A stretch of 64,000 nucleotides of DNA from Symsagittifera roscoffensis (GCF_963678635.1 NC_087067.1:40878379-40942378), one strand, 5' to 3'. Shown: positions 9,833-22,672, numbered from the stretch's first letter. Notes: generated by a model from the sequence alone, not told the origin. Program-made: numbers and translations.

Positions 9833-12800
9833 TAGTCTATTCTCATTTCAGTTTGAGACTGAGAACAAATTACTTTCTTTTCGGAAAACGTCGCTGTGAA
9901 TTTATATCAGGTTAGTGTTGTAGCTGGTGCTTTTGAGTAAAATGTAGCTATTATGTTTGTTGTTTCTATAGCTTGTGGTTCGGATTTGCCGTGAGTGACT
10001 TGATTTATTGCATACTTATGTAATGTTTTTTGTTCATTTTCTTAACAGTCATAGTGTGTGAGAATTAAATCTTGAGGTCCTGTTCGGGGGGAAGGATTGT
10101 TATGATCGGGTTCTGAGAAATTAAGAAGGAGAAGGGTCTTGAAAATTAGTATTTTTAGAAGGTACATGTGTATGATAGTCCTGAGTATGGATTATAAAAA
10201 GTTGTCTATCCAATTATCTTTTTTGTGTACCTATCGTATTTGTAAATGATTTACAAAACTAAAAATAATTATTGGTGATATATCTTGTGGTCTATATTTT
10301 TCGCCATTTTAGTAAATGAAATCTTTAATATCTTTAAAACAACCGCTGTAGTCTTGTGCGTAAATGTCTAAAAATCCTGCCGTTTCTGCAAGTTTGCGTA
10401 AGTTTTGATCTATGGATTATCGTTGTATTGTATCCATTTTTGTGAGTAATTCTTGAAATTGTTGTGTACGTGTGTTTTTTGTTCATTTTCCTCACAGTCA
10501 TAGTGTGTGACTAGTGAATCCTGGGGTCCTGTTCGGGGGGAAGGATTGTTATGATCGGGTTCTGAGAAATTAAGAAAGAGAAGGGTCTGGAAAATTAGTA
10601 TTTTTAGAAGGTACATGTGTATGATAGTCCTGAGTATGGATTATAAAAAGTTGTCTATCCAATTATCTTTTTTGTGTACCTATCGTATTTGTAGATGATT
10701 TACAAAACTGAAAATTTTTATTGGTGATATATCTTGTGGTATATATTTTTCGCCATTTTAGTAAATGTAATCTTTAATATCTTTAAAATAACCGCTGTAG
10801 TCTTGTGCGTAAATGTCTGAAAATCCTGCCGTTTCTGCAAGTTTGCGTATGTTTTGATCTATGGATTGTCGTTGTATTGTGTCCATTTTTGTGAGTAATT
10901 CTTGAAAATGTTTTGTACGTGTGTGAAATTGTAAATTGATATTTGGATTACGGGCAATAGCTCTAATGCTTTCTGGTGAAAATTTTTTTAATGGTTGCAT
11001 AAGTGTAGTGTATGGTGTGAGACTTGTTTTCTATATTATTAATGATTCTAAATTTATAATAACTCTGTCTGATTTTTTCAGGGTTTACGTCTTCACAAGG
11101 GATTGATTCAATAAAATATTTTTGGTGAAATTTTAACATTCTAGCGTGTATTTTTGCTACTTGAAATGTGGTACATGTGTCTTCAGGAAACCAAGCAATT
11201 GTTGCTTGTGTTCGTGTAGTGAGATCGCAGTATCCTTGGTCATTTTTGCAAGTGATTTTGATTTCTTCGTAAATTATGGTGTCATCTTTTATATCTCGTG
11301 TTAATTGTACTTTTTCAAATTGTATTTTTCAATCAAAAAACATTATTTCTGGGTATCCTTTATTTTTAGTGCCTGCTTACAATTTGAGGGATTGCTTATT
11401 CCAATGTGTGGTATCCAATTTTTATCATGGAGATCGTTAGTTAATCTTCCATGTGCGCCGTGGAATGAAATTTGTCGTCTAATTTTGTTTGACCTTGGTA
11501 TTTTCAAGTTCGGCTTGATGTGCAGAGTCTGGAAAAACTTGAAAGTTTATCATTTCTCTGTTTGTGCCTTTGTTTGATGTAATTTTTAATCGGCTAAGTT
11601 CGTTTTTACAATCATCAGGGCTGAGATGTAAAAGTCTTTCAATATTACTTTGGTAGAAAGATTCATGATCTAGTCTATTCTTATTTCAGTTTGAGACTTG
11701 AGAACAATTTACTTTCTTTGCGGAAAATGTCGCTGTGAATTTATATCCTGTTAGTGTTGTAGCTCGTGCTTTTGAGTAAAGTGTAGCTATTATGTTTCTT
11801 GTTTCTATAGCTTGTGGTTCGGATTTGCATTGAGTTACTTGATTTATTGCATGTTTATGTAATGTTTTTTTGTTAATTTTCCTCACTGAGTATGGATTAT
11901 AAAAAATTGTCTATCAAATTATCTTTTTTGAGTACCTATCGTATTTGTAGATGATTTACAAAACTAAAAATATTTATTGGTGATATATCTTGTGGTCTTT
12001 ATTTTTCGCTTTTTTAGTAAATGTAATCTTTAATATCTTTAAAATAACCGCTGTAGTCTTGTGCGTAAATGTCTGATAATCCTGCCGTTTCTGCAAGTTT
12101 GCGTAAGTTTTGATCTATGGATTGTCGTTGTATTGTGTCCAATTTTGTGAGTAATTTTTGAAAATGTTTTGTACGTGTGTGAAATTGTAAATTGATATTT
12201 GGATTGCGGGCAATAGCTCTAATGCTTTCTGGTGAAAATTTTTTTAATGGTTGCATAAGTGTAGTGTATGGTGTGAGACTTATTTTCTATATTATTAATG
12301 ATTCTAAATTTATAATTACTCTGTCTGATTTTTTCAGGGTTTACGTCTTCACAAGGGATTGATTCAATAAAATATTTTTGGTGAAATTTTAACATTCTAG
12401 CGTGTATTTTTGCTACTTGAAATGTGGTACATGTGTCTTCAGGAAACCAAACAATTGTTGCTTGTGCTCGTGTAGTGAGATCGCAGTATCCTTGGTCATT
12501 TTTGCAAGGGATTTTGATTCCTTCGTAAATTATGGTGTCATCTTTTATATCTCGTGTTAATTGTACTTTTTCAAGTTGTATTTTTCAATCAAAAAATATT
12601 ATTTCTTGGTATCCTTTATTTTTAGTGCCTGCTTACAATTTGAGGGATTGCTTATTCCAATGTGTGGTATCCAATTTTTATCATGGAGATCGTTAGTTAA
12701 TCTTCCATGTGCGCCGTGGAATGAAATTTGTCGTCTAATTTTGTTTGACCTTGGTATCTTTCAAGTTCGGCTTGATGTGCAGAGTCTGGAAAAACTTGAA

Positions 12801-13150
12801 AGTTTACCAATTTTCTGTTTGTGCCTTTGTTTGATGTAATTTTTAATCGGCTAAGTTCGTTTTCACAATCATCAGGGCTGAGATGTAAAAGTCTTTCAAT
12901 ATTACTTTGGTAGAAAGATTCATGATCTAGTCTATTCTTATTTCAGTTTGAGACTTGAGAACAATTTACTTTCTTTGCGGAAAATGTTGCTGTGAATTTA
13001 TATCCTGTTAGTGTTGTAGCTCGTGCTTTTGAGTAAAGTGTAGCTATTATCTTTCTTGTTTCTATAGCTTGTGGTTCGGATTTGCATTGAGTTACTTGAT
13101 TTATTGCATGTTTATGTAATGTTTTTTTGTTCATTTTCCTCACAGTCATA
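9833..13150 (-). pseudogene. Envelope-like region, three tandem partial copies
   Basis: Three head-to-tail partial copies (about 9,833-10,480; 10,480-11,889; 11,890-13,150) match the single copy at 25.26-27.3 kb. Best-preserved pieces are ORFs at 10758-11000 and 12014-12256 (nearly identical 80-aa segments) and 11686-11886 and 12943-13149 (a related 66-68 aa N-terminal segment with a C.SQVSN end). The left copies lack roughly 760 bp that are present at 25.69-26.45 kb. Stops and frameshifts interrupt every copy. The position downstream of integrase is where env-like genes sit in LTR elements; the family assignment is discussed under the 25.26-27.3 kb copy. Confidence 0.45.
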
Positions 13151-15190
13151 GTGTGTGACTAGTAAATCCTGGGGTCCTGTTCGGGGGGAAGGATTGTTAT
13201 GATGATCGGGTTCTGAGAAATTAAGAAAGAGAAGGGTCTGGAAAGCTAGTATTTTTAGAAGGTACATGTGTATGATAGTCCTGAGTTTGGATTATAAAAA
13301 GTTGTTTATAAAAAGTTGTTTATCTTTTTTGTGTACCTATCGTATTTGTAGATGATTTCTGTGGTTATAAATCGGGGGGTAAAGATTGAGCTGTTATATT
13401 TGAGGGGGCTAGGGGTATGGGATTTATTGATAAATTATATTATTTATCTTACTGTGATTTCAACTTTTAGTGTCAGATTATCCTGTGTAAATATTTGTAT
13501 GTTATGTTCTTGTATATCTTTGTGGATATCTTGTCGGTATTGTAATCTGTTTAGTGCCCACTTGAGTAATCTGTTACTATCATGATATTGAACAAATAAT
13601 GGAAGGGGTGCTACGAATGTATTCCAGTCTAATCGTAGGTGTATGTTATTGGTTGAATGTTCTCGATATCTAGCGTCGAGATTTGTAGGAATATTTGGAG
13701 GAAATGGTGGTATTGAGATTTGACTTAAGGAAGGGGTTGAGGGGAGTGAAAGTGTTTCTGGTAGTGACAAAATTGTGTGTCTAGTGGATCGTCTAGTGGA
13801 TCGTTCGCTAAATTTGGTTCAAATTGAGTGAAAACTTGCGTCATCCAATATGAGAGATGTTCTGTAGTAGCTGGGGGATAAAAGGATTTTCTCGAACTTG
13901 TTCAGATGTAGGGGTTGAACCTTAACAATCTGATGGGTTGTTTGATGTGTTTCGTTGTGATGCGGTCAGGGGAGTACTTTGAATTGTACTACTGGAGAGC
14001 TCTATAGGATTTGCTATTGGTAAATGAGGTATGTTGAATTGAACTCTGGGGGTTTGCAAATTTCTATTTTGTCCTGGATTTATAATTTGTCTGCATATTT
14101 CGAGCGTGTTTTGATTTTGACTTTGGTGTCTTGCTATATTAAGATCTTGTTGGAGAGGGGTTAATTTTTATATACTGAATCGTATTGTGGTTCGCATAGA
14201 GGTGCTTGGCGAATGACTGGTTCTAGTGGTTCCGACAATTGTGCGTGTCTTTCTTCAAATGTATATGGATTGTCCTGAAAAGAGATGCGTGTTGATCATT
14301 GGGGGTTATTTATTTGGTTAATTGATGGTGTTGTTGAAGATTCTTGGGATGTTGTTGGGGAGGACTGGTGTGGGGGTTGTTGATTAGCAATTTTGGAAAA
14401 ATTTTAAAATTTATTTATTTACGAAGAAACTTTATGTTTATTGTAATATTCTTCGATGAAAAGGATTAAAAGTATCGTTGCTAATGCAAAAATTATGGTA
14501 ATTTTTTTTTATTCATTTGCATATTGTCATTATGAGGGACGTCAGAAAAATTATAAAAAGAAGAAAAACATCTGTTCTTCTGAATAGATCTTGCATCATT
14601 TAGATCTATTAGAAACATTTGAAAAATTATTGTAGGCTTGGGCTAGAGAATGAAAAGTGATAAAAAAATTGCAAAACATTATCTGGAGGAGGATGAATAT
14701 TTCTAGGGTATCTGCTATTAGGATTATACAGAGTTTTTTAAATAAAATTGAAATGATTGAAAGTTTGAAAGTATATCTTGAATATGGCTGACTGTTTGTG
14801 AAAGAAGCACTTGAAGAAATAATTCGTTCCGTCGAATTATTTTTTATTTTTTGAGGCTAAATTTGAGTGTGGTCGGATTATTTATTGGTTTTTTGACAAA
14901 TGGGTTGGGTTTCGGCATTTTTTGGTGAAGGGAATTTTTGAGGGCTCTTAAGGATCTTCCCATTTTGTTTTTATTTATTGGATGATTGGGGGTAACTAAG
15001 AGATGTTCTTACCTTAGGCTAAATGATCATGTCCATTATGTTCTCTAGGCTAATTTAAATTTTTTGCTTGAGGGAGTTTTGAGGTCTAAGTTGGGACAAT
15101 ATTGTTGATCTTTGTTCTACTTGATAGGGGAGGGTTGTAATAATGAGATTTTGTTTATTTCAGGTGTCAATTTTTAGCGGTTTGCTTATT
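13151..15190 (-). pseudogene. Integrase-to-envelope interval, second copy
   Basis: Aligns by eye with 27,301-29,350 over most of its length. It contains the ORF 13444-13770 (108 aa), whose counterpart is 27573-27899. Both start MSLPETLS and carry Pro-rich, then Arg/Tyr/Gln-rich sequence with a RLDWN.FVAP.PLFVQYH block. No known family recognised. The rest has stops in all frames. At about 15,190 homology to the interval stops and an RT-derived piece begins, marking a rearrangement junction. Confidence 0.5.
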
Positions 15191-15224
15191 TTTGACCTGG
15201 AGGTCTTTTACTGACATCCCTCAT

Positions 15225-15425
15225 AACTGCTTTTTATATACGTATTTACTTAAGAAGTTTAATATTCCAAGAATATCTTGTATTTTCTTTTTATTGGACT
15301 GTCGTTGAAGTTTTTGGAGTGCATCTATGCGAGATTTGAATGGAGTTATAGTGTTTTTTTCTATAATATGTCCAATAAATTTTACACGTGTTAGAAAAAA
15401 TGTGATTTATCCGGGGCTGCTTTTC
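15225..15425 (-). pseudogene. RT fragment at a rearrangement junction
   Basis: About 200 bp matching 32,165-32,360 of the element's own RT (the stretch around the segment after the YLDD box, e.g. 'tatttacttaagaa' and 'cacgtgttagaaaaa...tgatttatccgggg'). It is cut off at both ends and joined on its left to the interval copy and on its right to 3' module B. The same RT-tail/module junction reappears at 17,806 and 20,594, so it formed before the module was amplified. Confidence 0.7.
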
Positions 15426-17221
15426 TTCAAAATTCAAATCGTTTGTTTTGGGTTTGTCTTTTTGTGTTTTGTTCTTTTGGGTTAAGACTTGAAAGTAGTC
15501 TTCAATAGAATAATTTATCCAGTTCTAAGCTGGTTTTAATCCGGTTTTAGTACCGTGTGTTTTCTTTTCTTAGTCATGTTGTTAGGTTGTGGTTTTGTGG
15601 TGTTTAGTAAGCTGCGTTGGTTAGTTTGGATTATTATATAATTCCTTTCCAACCGGGTTAAAGGAAATTTTGAAGTGTGTTAAAACTGGTTAGAGCTGAT
15701 ACCAGTGAAAGTTAAAACTTAAATTCATTAATTTAAACAATTCTTCGTGGGTGAACTGTGCGATTGTGGATAGGATTGTGAGCGAGTGAATATTTAAAAC
15801 TATTAAGAAGCGTTTTTGAAAAGCTAAGTACTGCTCTAATCTTATAGGCAACTTTTATTAATTTTTTAGCATAATTTGTTTATTTCATATTACCTTATTC
15901 GTCTGTGAAGAATCCATGCGAAAAACGTCGTGGATAATTTCTGATGTTGTTAGTAATTTAGTTATCAAACGAATGATGTAATTAGTTTGGAGAAAAGCCC
16001 AAATCAATTCGAGTGTTTTAATGATTTTGTGCTCTTCAGTGCTAGGTGAGAGTTCATAAGGTGTATTTTGGATGGGGTTATAAACTTTATGGTTATATAT
16101 GGTGTTATGGATGAATTCTAGGATCGGGATTTCAACGGGCTGTAGGAATTCGTGTGGGACGACTAGTGGGTGAGATTCGTCTACGTTGAAGGCTTCGGTT
16201 AAGGGACAGAATATATACATCTGGGTGATGGGATCATAATAGCGGAGGATGCCTTGTAGGTTACTATATTTAATACAATAAGAGAAGTTAAGAAAGAATG
16301 GTGAGGTAATTTTGGATATAATGTATTGATATCTGTGGTGAATTTGTCGTGCTGGTGTATTATTAGTGTAATGATGTTGGATGAACTTATAGTAAGTATA
16401 AGTGTGTGTCTATTTAGTTCGTAACATGATTTCGTGTGAACAGTGCAAATCACGTTTTTTGGGTGTGAGGAAAAGAAAGGTTAGTGAGAAGTTGTTAAAT
16501 TTGCAAAAATATGAATCATAGGCTTGAATATTACGAATTTTATCCAAAGTATTGAGGGGGAAAGCGTATGGGGTTTTATGAAGAATTTTTCTGTTAACTG
16601 TGGGTTAGCAAATTTATCGTCGTTCAGAAAGGTGTCTTCTGGTGAATCTGATAAGTTGCTGTTTATATCCAATTTGTGTAAATTGTTTTGGAATGTTGCT
16701 GTTGTTAAAAGGTAGAGTTGAATGCTGCATTGTTCGTTATCATATGTGGTGTTATAAAATGGTAGTGGTAGTGGATTGGTGAAGTGATAAAATGATGTCC
16801 ATGAAAGTGTTGGGTATAGTACGTGCTCATCAACATAATTAGGGTGTTTGTCATTAGGGTCTGAAAGAAAGTAGGTGTATTGGGGGAAAAAGGGTAAACA
16901 TATTTGAAGATGTTTTTTAGTGTCAGTGTGGAGTGGGTGATTGACAAATGTGTTGGCTGTTGCTGGGTGAGAGGGAAATGGAGTATTGGGGAATTTTTTT
17001 TTGAAGTTTCGGTAGGCTCGGTTTGTACTAGATGAGGTTGGATTTGACGAGGGATTTGTGTTTAGCGAAGGGGTGTAATTTGACGAGGGAGTTGGGGTTG
17101 ATGGGTTTGATGATATTATGGATTGTGAGAGTTGGTGAATGGTTAGTGTCTGAGGGTGCTGTAATTGTTGCTGAAGTGTGATAAAAATGTCGATTTTATG
17201 AGATAAATGTGTATTTACAAA
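15426..17221 (-). pseudogene. Unidentified 3' ORF, module copy B
   Basis: Broken minus-strand frame with ORF pieces 16705-16947, 16481-16672, 16199-16453 and 15885-16220. The 111-aa C-terminal piece (starting MYIFCPLTEAFNVDES) differs from that of copy C at very few residues, and its counterpart in copy A is shorter and more diverged. Adjacent pieces are in different frames. The unit B-to-C offset is 2,422 bp. It ends at the LINE fragment at 17,222. Confidence 0.5.
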
Positions 17222-17815
17222 GTTGTTGTCTTCTTCTTTTTCTGCGTGGGAGCCGAAGCGTGCTCAGAGGCAGCGCTTTGCCAGCTCGATCGCCTTGATT
17301 GGATTGTCGTTAAGGACTGTGTTGGTGTCGCCAAATATGGGTTGTCGGGTGCTGAGAGTTGCTGGACATTCGAGTACCCAGTGTTCCAGGGTTTGGTTAT
17401 CTTGGAGGCATTTTGGGCATCTTGGGTCTGTTGTTGGGTCCATCAGGTGACGATACGCTGCCAGTTGCATGCTGTGCCACGCTCTCAGTCTCGCTAATAT
17501 GACCGCGTCTCTTCTATTGGTCAGCGTTTTCTCGTCCTTGGCGGTAGAGTTTTTGGCGTACACAGCTGCTGTCCTGGCGTGGGAGGGCGGTTTGTCTTTC
17601 AGGGTTCGTTTGGTTACTGCTTTGGCGGCTTTCAGGCTTGTAGGATTGGCGTCGTCTCCAAGTTTTGTGGCTTCGTTGGAAATTTTGTCGGCGAGTTCGT
17701 TCCCGGGAATGTCCATGTGGCCGGGGACTCGTTGGAAGTCAATGTGGCGGTCCATGGCATCCAGCCGGAGGCAACATCATGGCATCCAGCCGGAGGCAAC
17801 ATCAGGGCGTGTTAG
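17222..17815 (-). mobile_element. LINE 3' part: RNase H end and C-terminal finger
   Basis: Minus-strand ORF 17264-17755 (163 aa) begins with the end of an RNase H domain: the VPGHMDIPGNELAD block is the typical VxGHxxxxGNExAD motif carrying the last catalytic residues. A C-terminal Cys-rich segment follows (CPKCLQ...HWVLECP), as in RNase H-bearing LINEs. The N-terminal half of RNase H is missing. The GC content is clearly above the surrounding gypsy sequence. A 28-bp direct repeat (GGCATCCAGCCGGAGGCAAC core) lies at the 5' cut end. The 3' end is A/G-rich (AGAAAAAGAAGAAG). Near-identical to 20010-20603. Confidence 0.8.
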
Positions 17816-19675
17816 AAAAAATGTGATTTATCCGGGGCTGTTTTTCTTCAAAATTCAAACCGTTTGTTTTGGGTTTTGACTTTTTGTGTTTTGTTCTTTT
17901 GGGTTAAGACTTGAAAGTAGTCTTCAATAGAATAATTTATCCAGTTCTAAGCTGGTTTTAATCCGGTTTTAGTACCGTGTGTTTTCTTTTCTTAATCATG
18001 CTGTTAGGTTGTGGTTTTGTGGTGTTTAGTAAGCTGAGTTGGTTAGTTTGGATTATTATATAATTCCTTTCCAACCGGGTTAAAGGAAATTTTGAAGTGT
18101 GTTAAAACTGGTTAGAGCTGATACCAGTGAAAGTTAAAACTTAAATTCATTAATTTAAACAATTCTTCGTGGGTGAACTGTGCGATTGTGGATAGGATTG
18201 TGAGCGAGTGAATATTTAAAACTATTAACAAGCGTTTTTGAAAAGCTAAGTACTGCTCTAATCTTATAGGCAACTTTTATTAAGTTTTTAGCATAATTTG
18301 TTTATTTCATATTACCTTATTCGTCTGTGAAGAATCCATGCGAAAAACGTCGTGGATAATTTCTGATGTTGTTAGTAATTTAGCTATCAAACGAATGATG
18401 TAATTAGTTTGGAGAAAAGGCCAAATCAATTCGAGTGTTTTAATGATTTTGTGCTCTTCAGTGCTAGGTGAGAGTTCATAAGGTGTATTTTGGATGGGGT
18501 TATAAACTTTATGGTTATATATGGTGTTATGGATGAATTCTAGGATCGGGATTTCAACGGGCTGTAGGAATTCGTGTGGGACGACTAGTGGGTGAGATTC
18601 GTCTACGTTGAAGGCTTCGGTTAAGGGACAGAATATATACATCTGGGTGATGGGATCATAATAGCGGAGGATGCCTTGTAGGTTACTATATTTAATACAA
18701 TAAGAGAAGTTAAGAAAGAATGGTGAGGTAATTTTGGATATAATGTATTGATATCTGTGGTGTATTTGTCGTGCTGGTGTATTATTAGTGTAATGATGTT
18801 GGATGAACTTATAGTAAGTATAAGTGTGTGTCTATTTAGTTCGTAACATGATTTCGTGTGAACAGTGCAAATCACGTTTTTTGGGTGTGAGGAAAAGAAA
18901 GGTTAGTGAGAAGTTGTTAAATTTGCAAAAATATGAATCATAGGCTTGAATATTACGAAGTGCTGCTGAATTGACGTGGTCGTAATTTTATCCAAAGTAT
19001 TGAGGGGGAAAGCGTATGGGGTTTTTATGAAGAGTTTTTCTGTTAACTGTGGGTTAGCAAATTTATCGTCGTTCAGAAAGGTGTCTTTTGGTGAATCTGA
19101 TAAGTGGCTGTTTATATCCAATTTGTGTAAATTGTTTTGGAATGTTGCTGTTGTTAAAAGGTAGAGTTGAATGCTGCATTGTTCGTTATCATATGTGGTG
19201 TTATATAATGGTAGTGGTAGTGGTAGTGGATTGGTGAAGTGATAAAATGATGTCCATGAAAGTGTTGGGTATAATACGTGCTCATCAACATAATTAGGGT
19301 GTTTGTCATTAGGGTCTGAAAGAAAGTAGGTGTATTGGGGGAAAAAGGGTAAACATATTTGAAGATGTTTTTAGTGTTAGTGTGGAGTGGGTGATTGACA
19401 AATGTGTTGGCTGTTCCTGGGTGAGAGGGAAATGGAGTACTGGAGAATTTTTTTTGAAGGTTTGGTAGGCTCGGTTTGTACTAGATGAGGATGGATTTGA
19501 CGAGGGAGTTGGGTCTGGCAAAGGGGTGTAATTTGTCGAGGGAGTTGGGGTTGATGGGTTTGATGATTTTATGGATTGTGAGAGTTATTGAATGGTTAGT
19601 GTCTGAGGGTGCTGTAATTGTTGCTGAAGTGTGATAAAATTGTCGATTTTATGAGATAAATGTGTATTTACAAAG
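17816..19675 (-). pseudogene. Unidentified 3' ORF, module copy C
   Basis: Very similar to copy B across the non-coding part and the ORF pieces 19309-19521, 18903-19121, 18621-18875 and 18307-18642. The pieces again fall in different frames. Compared with copy B it retains a short segment (about 18,955-18,975) that B lacks. No recognised family; Ser/Thr/Pro-rich at the N-terminus and His/Ile-rich in the middle. Confidence 0.5.
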
Positions 19676-20009
19676 CTGTTGTCTTCTTCTTCTTCTGCGT
19701 GGGAGCCGAAGCGTGCTCAGCGGCAGCCCTTTGCCAGCTCGATTGCCTTGATTGGATCGTCGGTAAGGACTGAAAGACTTGATTGGATCGTCGGTAGGCT
19801 CGGTTTGTACTAGATGAGGTTGGTTTTGACGAGGGATTTGTGTTTGGCGTTGGCGAAGGGGTGTAATTTGACGAGGGAGTTGGGGTTGATGGGGTTGATG
19901 ATATCATGGATTGTGAGAGTTGGTGAATGGTTAGTGCCTGAGGGTGCTGTCATTGTTGCTGAAGTGTGATAAAAATGTCGATTTTATGAGATAAATGTGT
20001 ATTTACAAA
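19676..20009 (-). mobile_element. LINE tail insertion plus partial repeat of the 3' module
   Basis: 19676-19795 is the same short LINE 3' end as at 9177-9295. 19796-20009 repeats the segment just upstream of it, so the N-terminal part of the module is present twice here. ORF 19668-19907 (79 aa) is a Ser/Thr/Pro-rich stretch ending in the LINE-derived Lys run. Confidence 0.55.
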
Positions 20010-20603
20010 GTTGTTGTCTTCTTCTTTTTCTGCGTGGGAGCCGAAGCGTGCTCAGAGGCAGCGCTTTGCCAGCTCGATCGCCTTGATTGGATTGTCGTTA
20101 AGGACTGTGTTGGTGTCGCCAAATATGGGTTGTCGGGTGCTGAGAGTTGCTGGACATTCGAGTACCCAGTGTTCCAGGGTTTGGTTATCTTGGAGGCATT
20201 TTGGGCATCTTGGGTCTGTTGTTGGGTCCATCAGGTGACGATACGCTGCCAGTTGCATGCTGTGCCACGCTCTCAGTCTCGCTAATATGACCGCGTCTCT
20301 TCTATTGGTCAGCGTTTTCTCGTCCTTGGCGGTAGAGTTTTTGGCGTACACAGCTGCTGTCCTGGCGTGGGAGGGCGGTTTGTCTTTCAGGGTTCGTTTG
20401 GTTACTGCTTTGGCGGCTTTCAGGCTTGTAGGATTGGCGTCGTCTCCAAGTTTTGTGGCTTGGTTGGAAAATTTGTCGGCGAGTTCGTTCCCGGGAATGT
20501 CCATGTGGCCGGGGACTCGTTGGAAGTCAATGTGGCGGTCCATGGCATCCAGCCGGAGGCAACATCATGGCATCCAGCCGGAGGCAACATCAGGGCGTGT
20601 TAG
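20010..20603 (-). mobile_element. LINE 3' part, second copy
   Basis: Minus-strand ORF 20052-20543 (163 aa) is nearly identical to 17264-17755 at an offset of exactly 2,788 bp, with the same RNase H motif and Cys-rich end. The two differ at a few residues near the N-terminus (ISNEATK versus FSNQATK). It is a duplicate of the same insertion, not an independent one, because both ends and flanks agree. Confidence 0.8.
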
Positions 20604-20847
20604 AAAAAATGTGATTTATCCGGGGCTGTTTTTCTTCAAAATTCAAACCGTTTGTTTTGGGTTTTGACTTTTTGTGTTTTGTTCTTTTGGGTTAAGACTT
20701 GAAAGTAGTCTTCAATAGAATTATTTATCCAGTTCTAAGCTGGTTTTAATCCGGTTTTAGTACCGTGTGTTTTCTTTTCTTAGTCATGCTGTTAGGTTGT
20801 GGTTTTGTGGTGTTTAGTAAGCTGCGTTGGTTAGTTTGGATTATTAT
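20604..20847 (-). pseudogene. 3' module copy D, truncated
   Basis: Repeats the first 240 bp of module copies B and C, starting at the same RT-tail junction, then stops abruptly at about 20,848. There the GC-rich LINE 5' part begins. No coding content. Confidence 0.65.
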
Positions 20848-22460
20848 ATCGGGTTGACGTTCCACAGGTGCTCAGCGGGTAAGCGGTTATCGGGGACTAG
20901 TCCTTCTGGGGGAGATGCATCTAACCTCTTGCTGCTCTCGCGCCACCTGTCGCGGCAGAGCTTGTGTCTCTATTCGCCTTCGAGAGCGAGGCATCTCGGG
21001 TGGCTCGGAGGACATCTGAGCGCTTCTCCCTGGAGGTGGCTATCAGCTGCCAGGAGACTGTCTCATAGCTGGGCAGGCCCGCTTCGATGCGGAGGGCTTC
21101 CACATGGTTCTGCGCTCTCTCCAAGCGGTCCATTTGCAGGGGCGGCGTAGTCCAAGATGATGCGCTGAGTTGCCAGGTAGGTGCTGCGCGTGGGGCGCTT
21201 CTTCCATCCCCAGCCAGTGTTGCCAAGGCACGCTAGGACGTTGCAGCGTTTCTCGACTTTCCTAACAACATATTCAACGTGTTGTTGGAACGAGAGGGTC
21301 CTGTTCATGTAACGGCCGAGGAGCTTCGGAGAAGGTTCGAACTTCATTGGCAGGTTGTTAATGTTGAGGGACGGGACCCACTTGGAGTCACAGGACGCTG
21401 CCGAGAAGAAGGTGACGACACTCTTGTCGCTAAGGAGCATCTTCTTGCTGCGGCTTAACTCGATGTGCTTAACTGCTTCTTGGACTCTCCATTGCGCGGT
21501 CTCCTTGTTGTGGTCGCTGGTCCAGATCGTGAGGTCGTCTGCGCAGATTGAGTTCAGCACATCTTTCGGAATGACGTCGGCTACGGAGTTAATGTAAAAT
21601 AGGAACAGCAGATGCGATAATACTGCACCTTGCGGGACTCCGTGGACCAACCAACGGGTTCTGCTGTGGCTACCATTAAACAGGACGCGGAATTGTCGGT
21701 TTCTGAAGAAGGCCCAAATCCAGCAGATGAAAGACAGATGGACTCCGCTCTCAAACACGCACAGCAGAGGTCCTCTTTCCAAACCCTGTCATAGGCACGG
21801 GACAAATCCAGCAGGGCCATGACAGTGAGCTTAGGTTTGCGTTCCTGGAATCCGTCACTAATGTTTTGAGAGATCCTAATCAGCTGATCTTCGCAACTGG
21901 GGTTTTGCCGGAAACCGGCCTGAATATGGCAGAACATGCCACGGGACTCTGCGAGTTTGTAGAGTTAGTGAAATATCATCCTCTACAATAACTTCACCAT
22001 GCAGGAAGTTAAACTGACTGGCAGGTAAGACTCGATACTACCAGCAGGCTTGCCGGACTTGAGCAGCGGGATGATGACCGCATTACGCCAAACTTGGAGG
22101 ACAACTGCCTCTCTGAACGACATGTTGAAGACGCGGAAGAGTTCAGTCTTGGCATGGGTACCAAGGTTCTTCAAGAAGGTCGGCGGGACCTCGTCGGGGC
22201 CGGCTGCTCCACGGTTCTTCATCTTTTCCAGGGCACGATTCTGGTCGACTATCGAGAAGTCTGCTGTGGTGCTGTTGTCTGCACTGGGGCTGTTCACTGT
22301 GCGTTTCGCAAGGCGGATCCTGCTTCTTTCCTCTGCCGAGAAGCTGATTTTTCTGAATTTGGCGAAGTGAGCCGCAAAGCCATCTGCCTTGGATGAGCTG
22401 CTGGTCAGGATCTTTTCTCCGACCCGAATAGTTCGTTCGGGCTGCAGGAGTCCGGGCTAC
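20848..22460 (-). pseudogene. LINE reverse transcriptase, frameshifted
   Basis: Minus-strand pieces 21983-22297, 21581-21937 and 21063-21782 together cover most of a non-LTR RT. The first piece has the KNRGAAGPDEVPP block of RT motif 0/1 and an IIPLLKSGKP block. The second has QAGFRQNPSCEDQL and LLDLSRAYDRVW, which holds the first catalytic Asp. The third has HGVPQGAVLSHLLF and CADDLTIW, the A/YxDD catalytic box with Cys at the first position. The pieces are in different frames, so at least two frameshifts exist. The C-terminus runs out at 20,848 and the RNase H end lies separately at 20.0-20.6 kb, so the middle was lost. The order and the 2A/PHD features upstream suggest the ingi/Vingi group. 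Confidence 0.8.
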
Positions 22461-22672
22461 GGCTGATCCTTCGCGCAGTCCTTCTGGTTTTCCAGCGTTT
22501 CCACAAATTCTGTACAGCTCTTCTCTTTCTCTTGTTCCACGGCCAAGGCAACCTCACCACAAGCTTGCCCGAAGTGCAGAGGCCTCGTCTCCTGATTCTT
22601 CGCGGCGGGTGGGGACGAGCTTCCGGAGGTTGTTCCTCTTCTTCACAAGAAGGCGCACTCTGGGGGACAAAC
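22461..22672 (-). pseudogene. LINE endonuclease-to-RT linker
   Basis: GC-rich DNA between the endonuclease and RT pieces, no long open frame; part of the same broken LINE ORF. Confidence 0.55.

Noticed and set aside
17207..17879. Plus-strand ORFs of 96 and 136 aa (repeated at 19,995-20,667)
   Set aside because: They are antisense to the LINE RNase H frame, whose conserved motif is on the minus strand.
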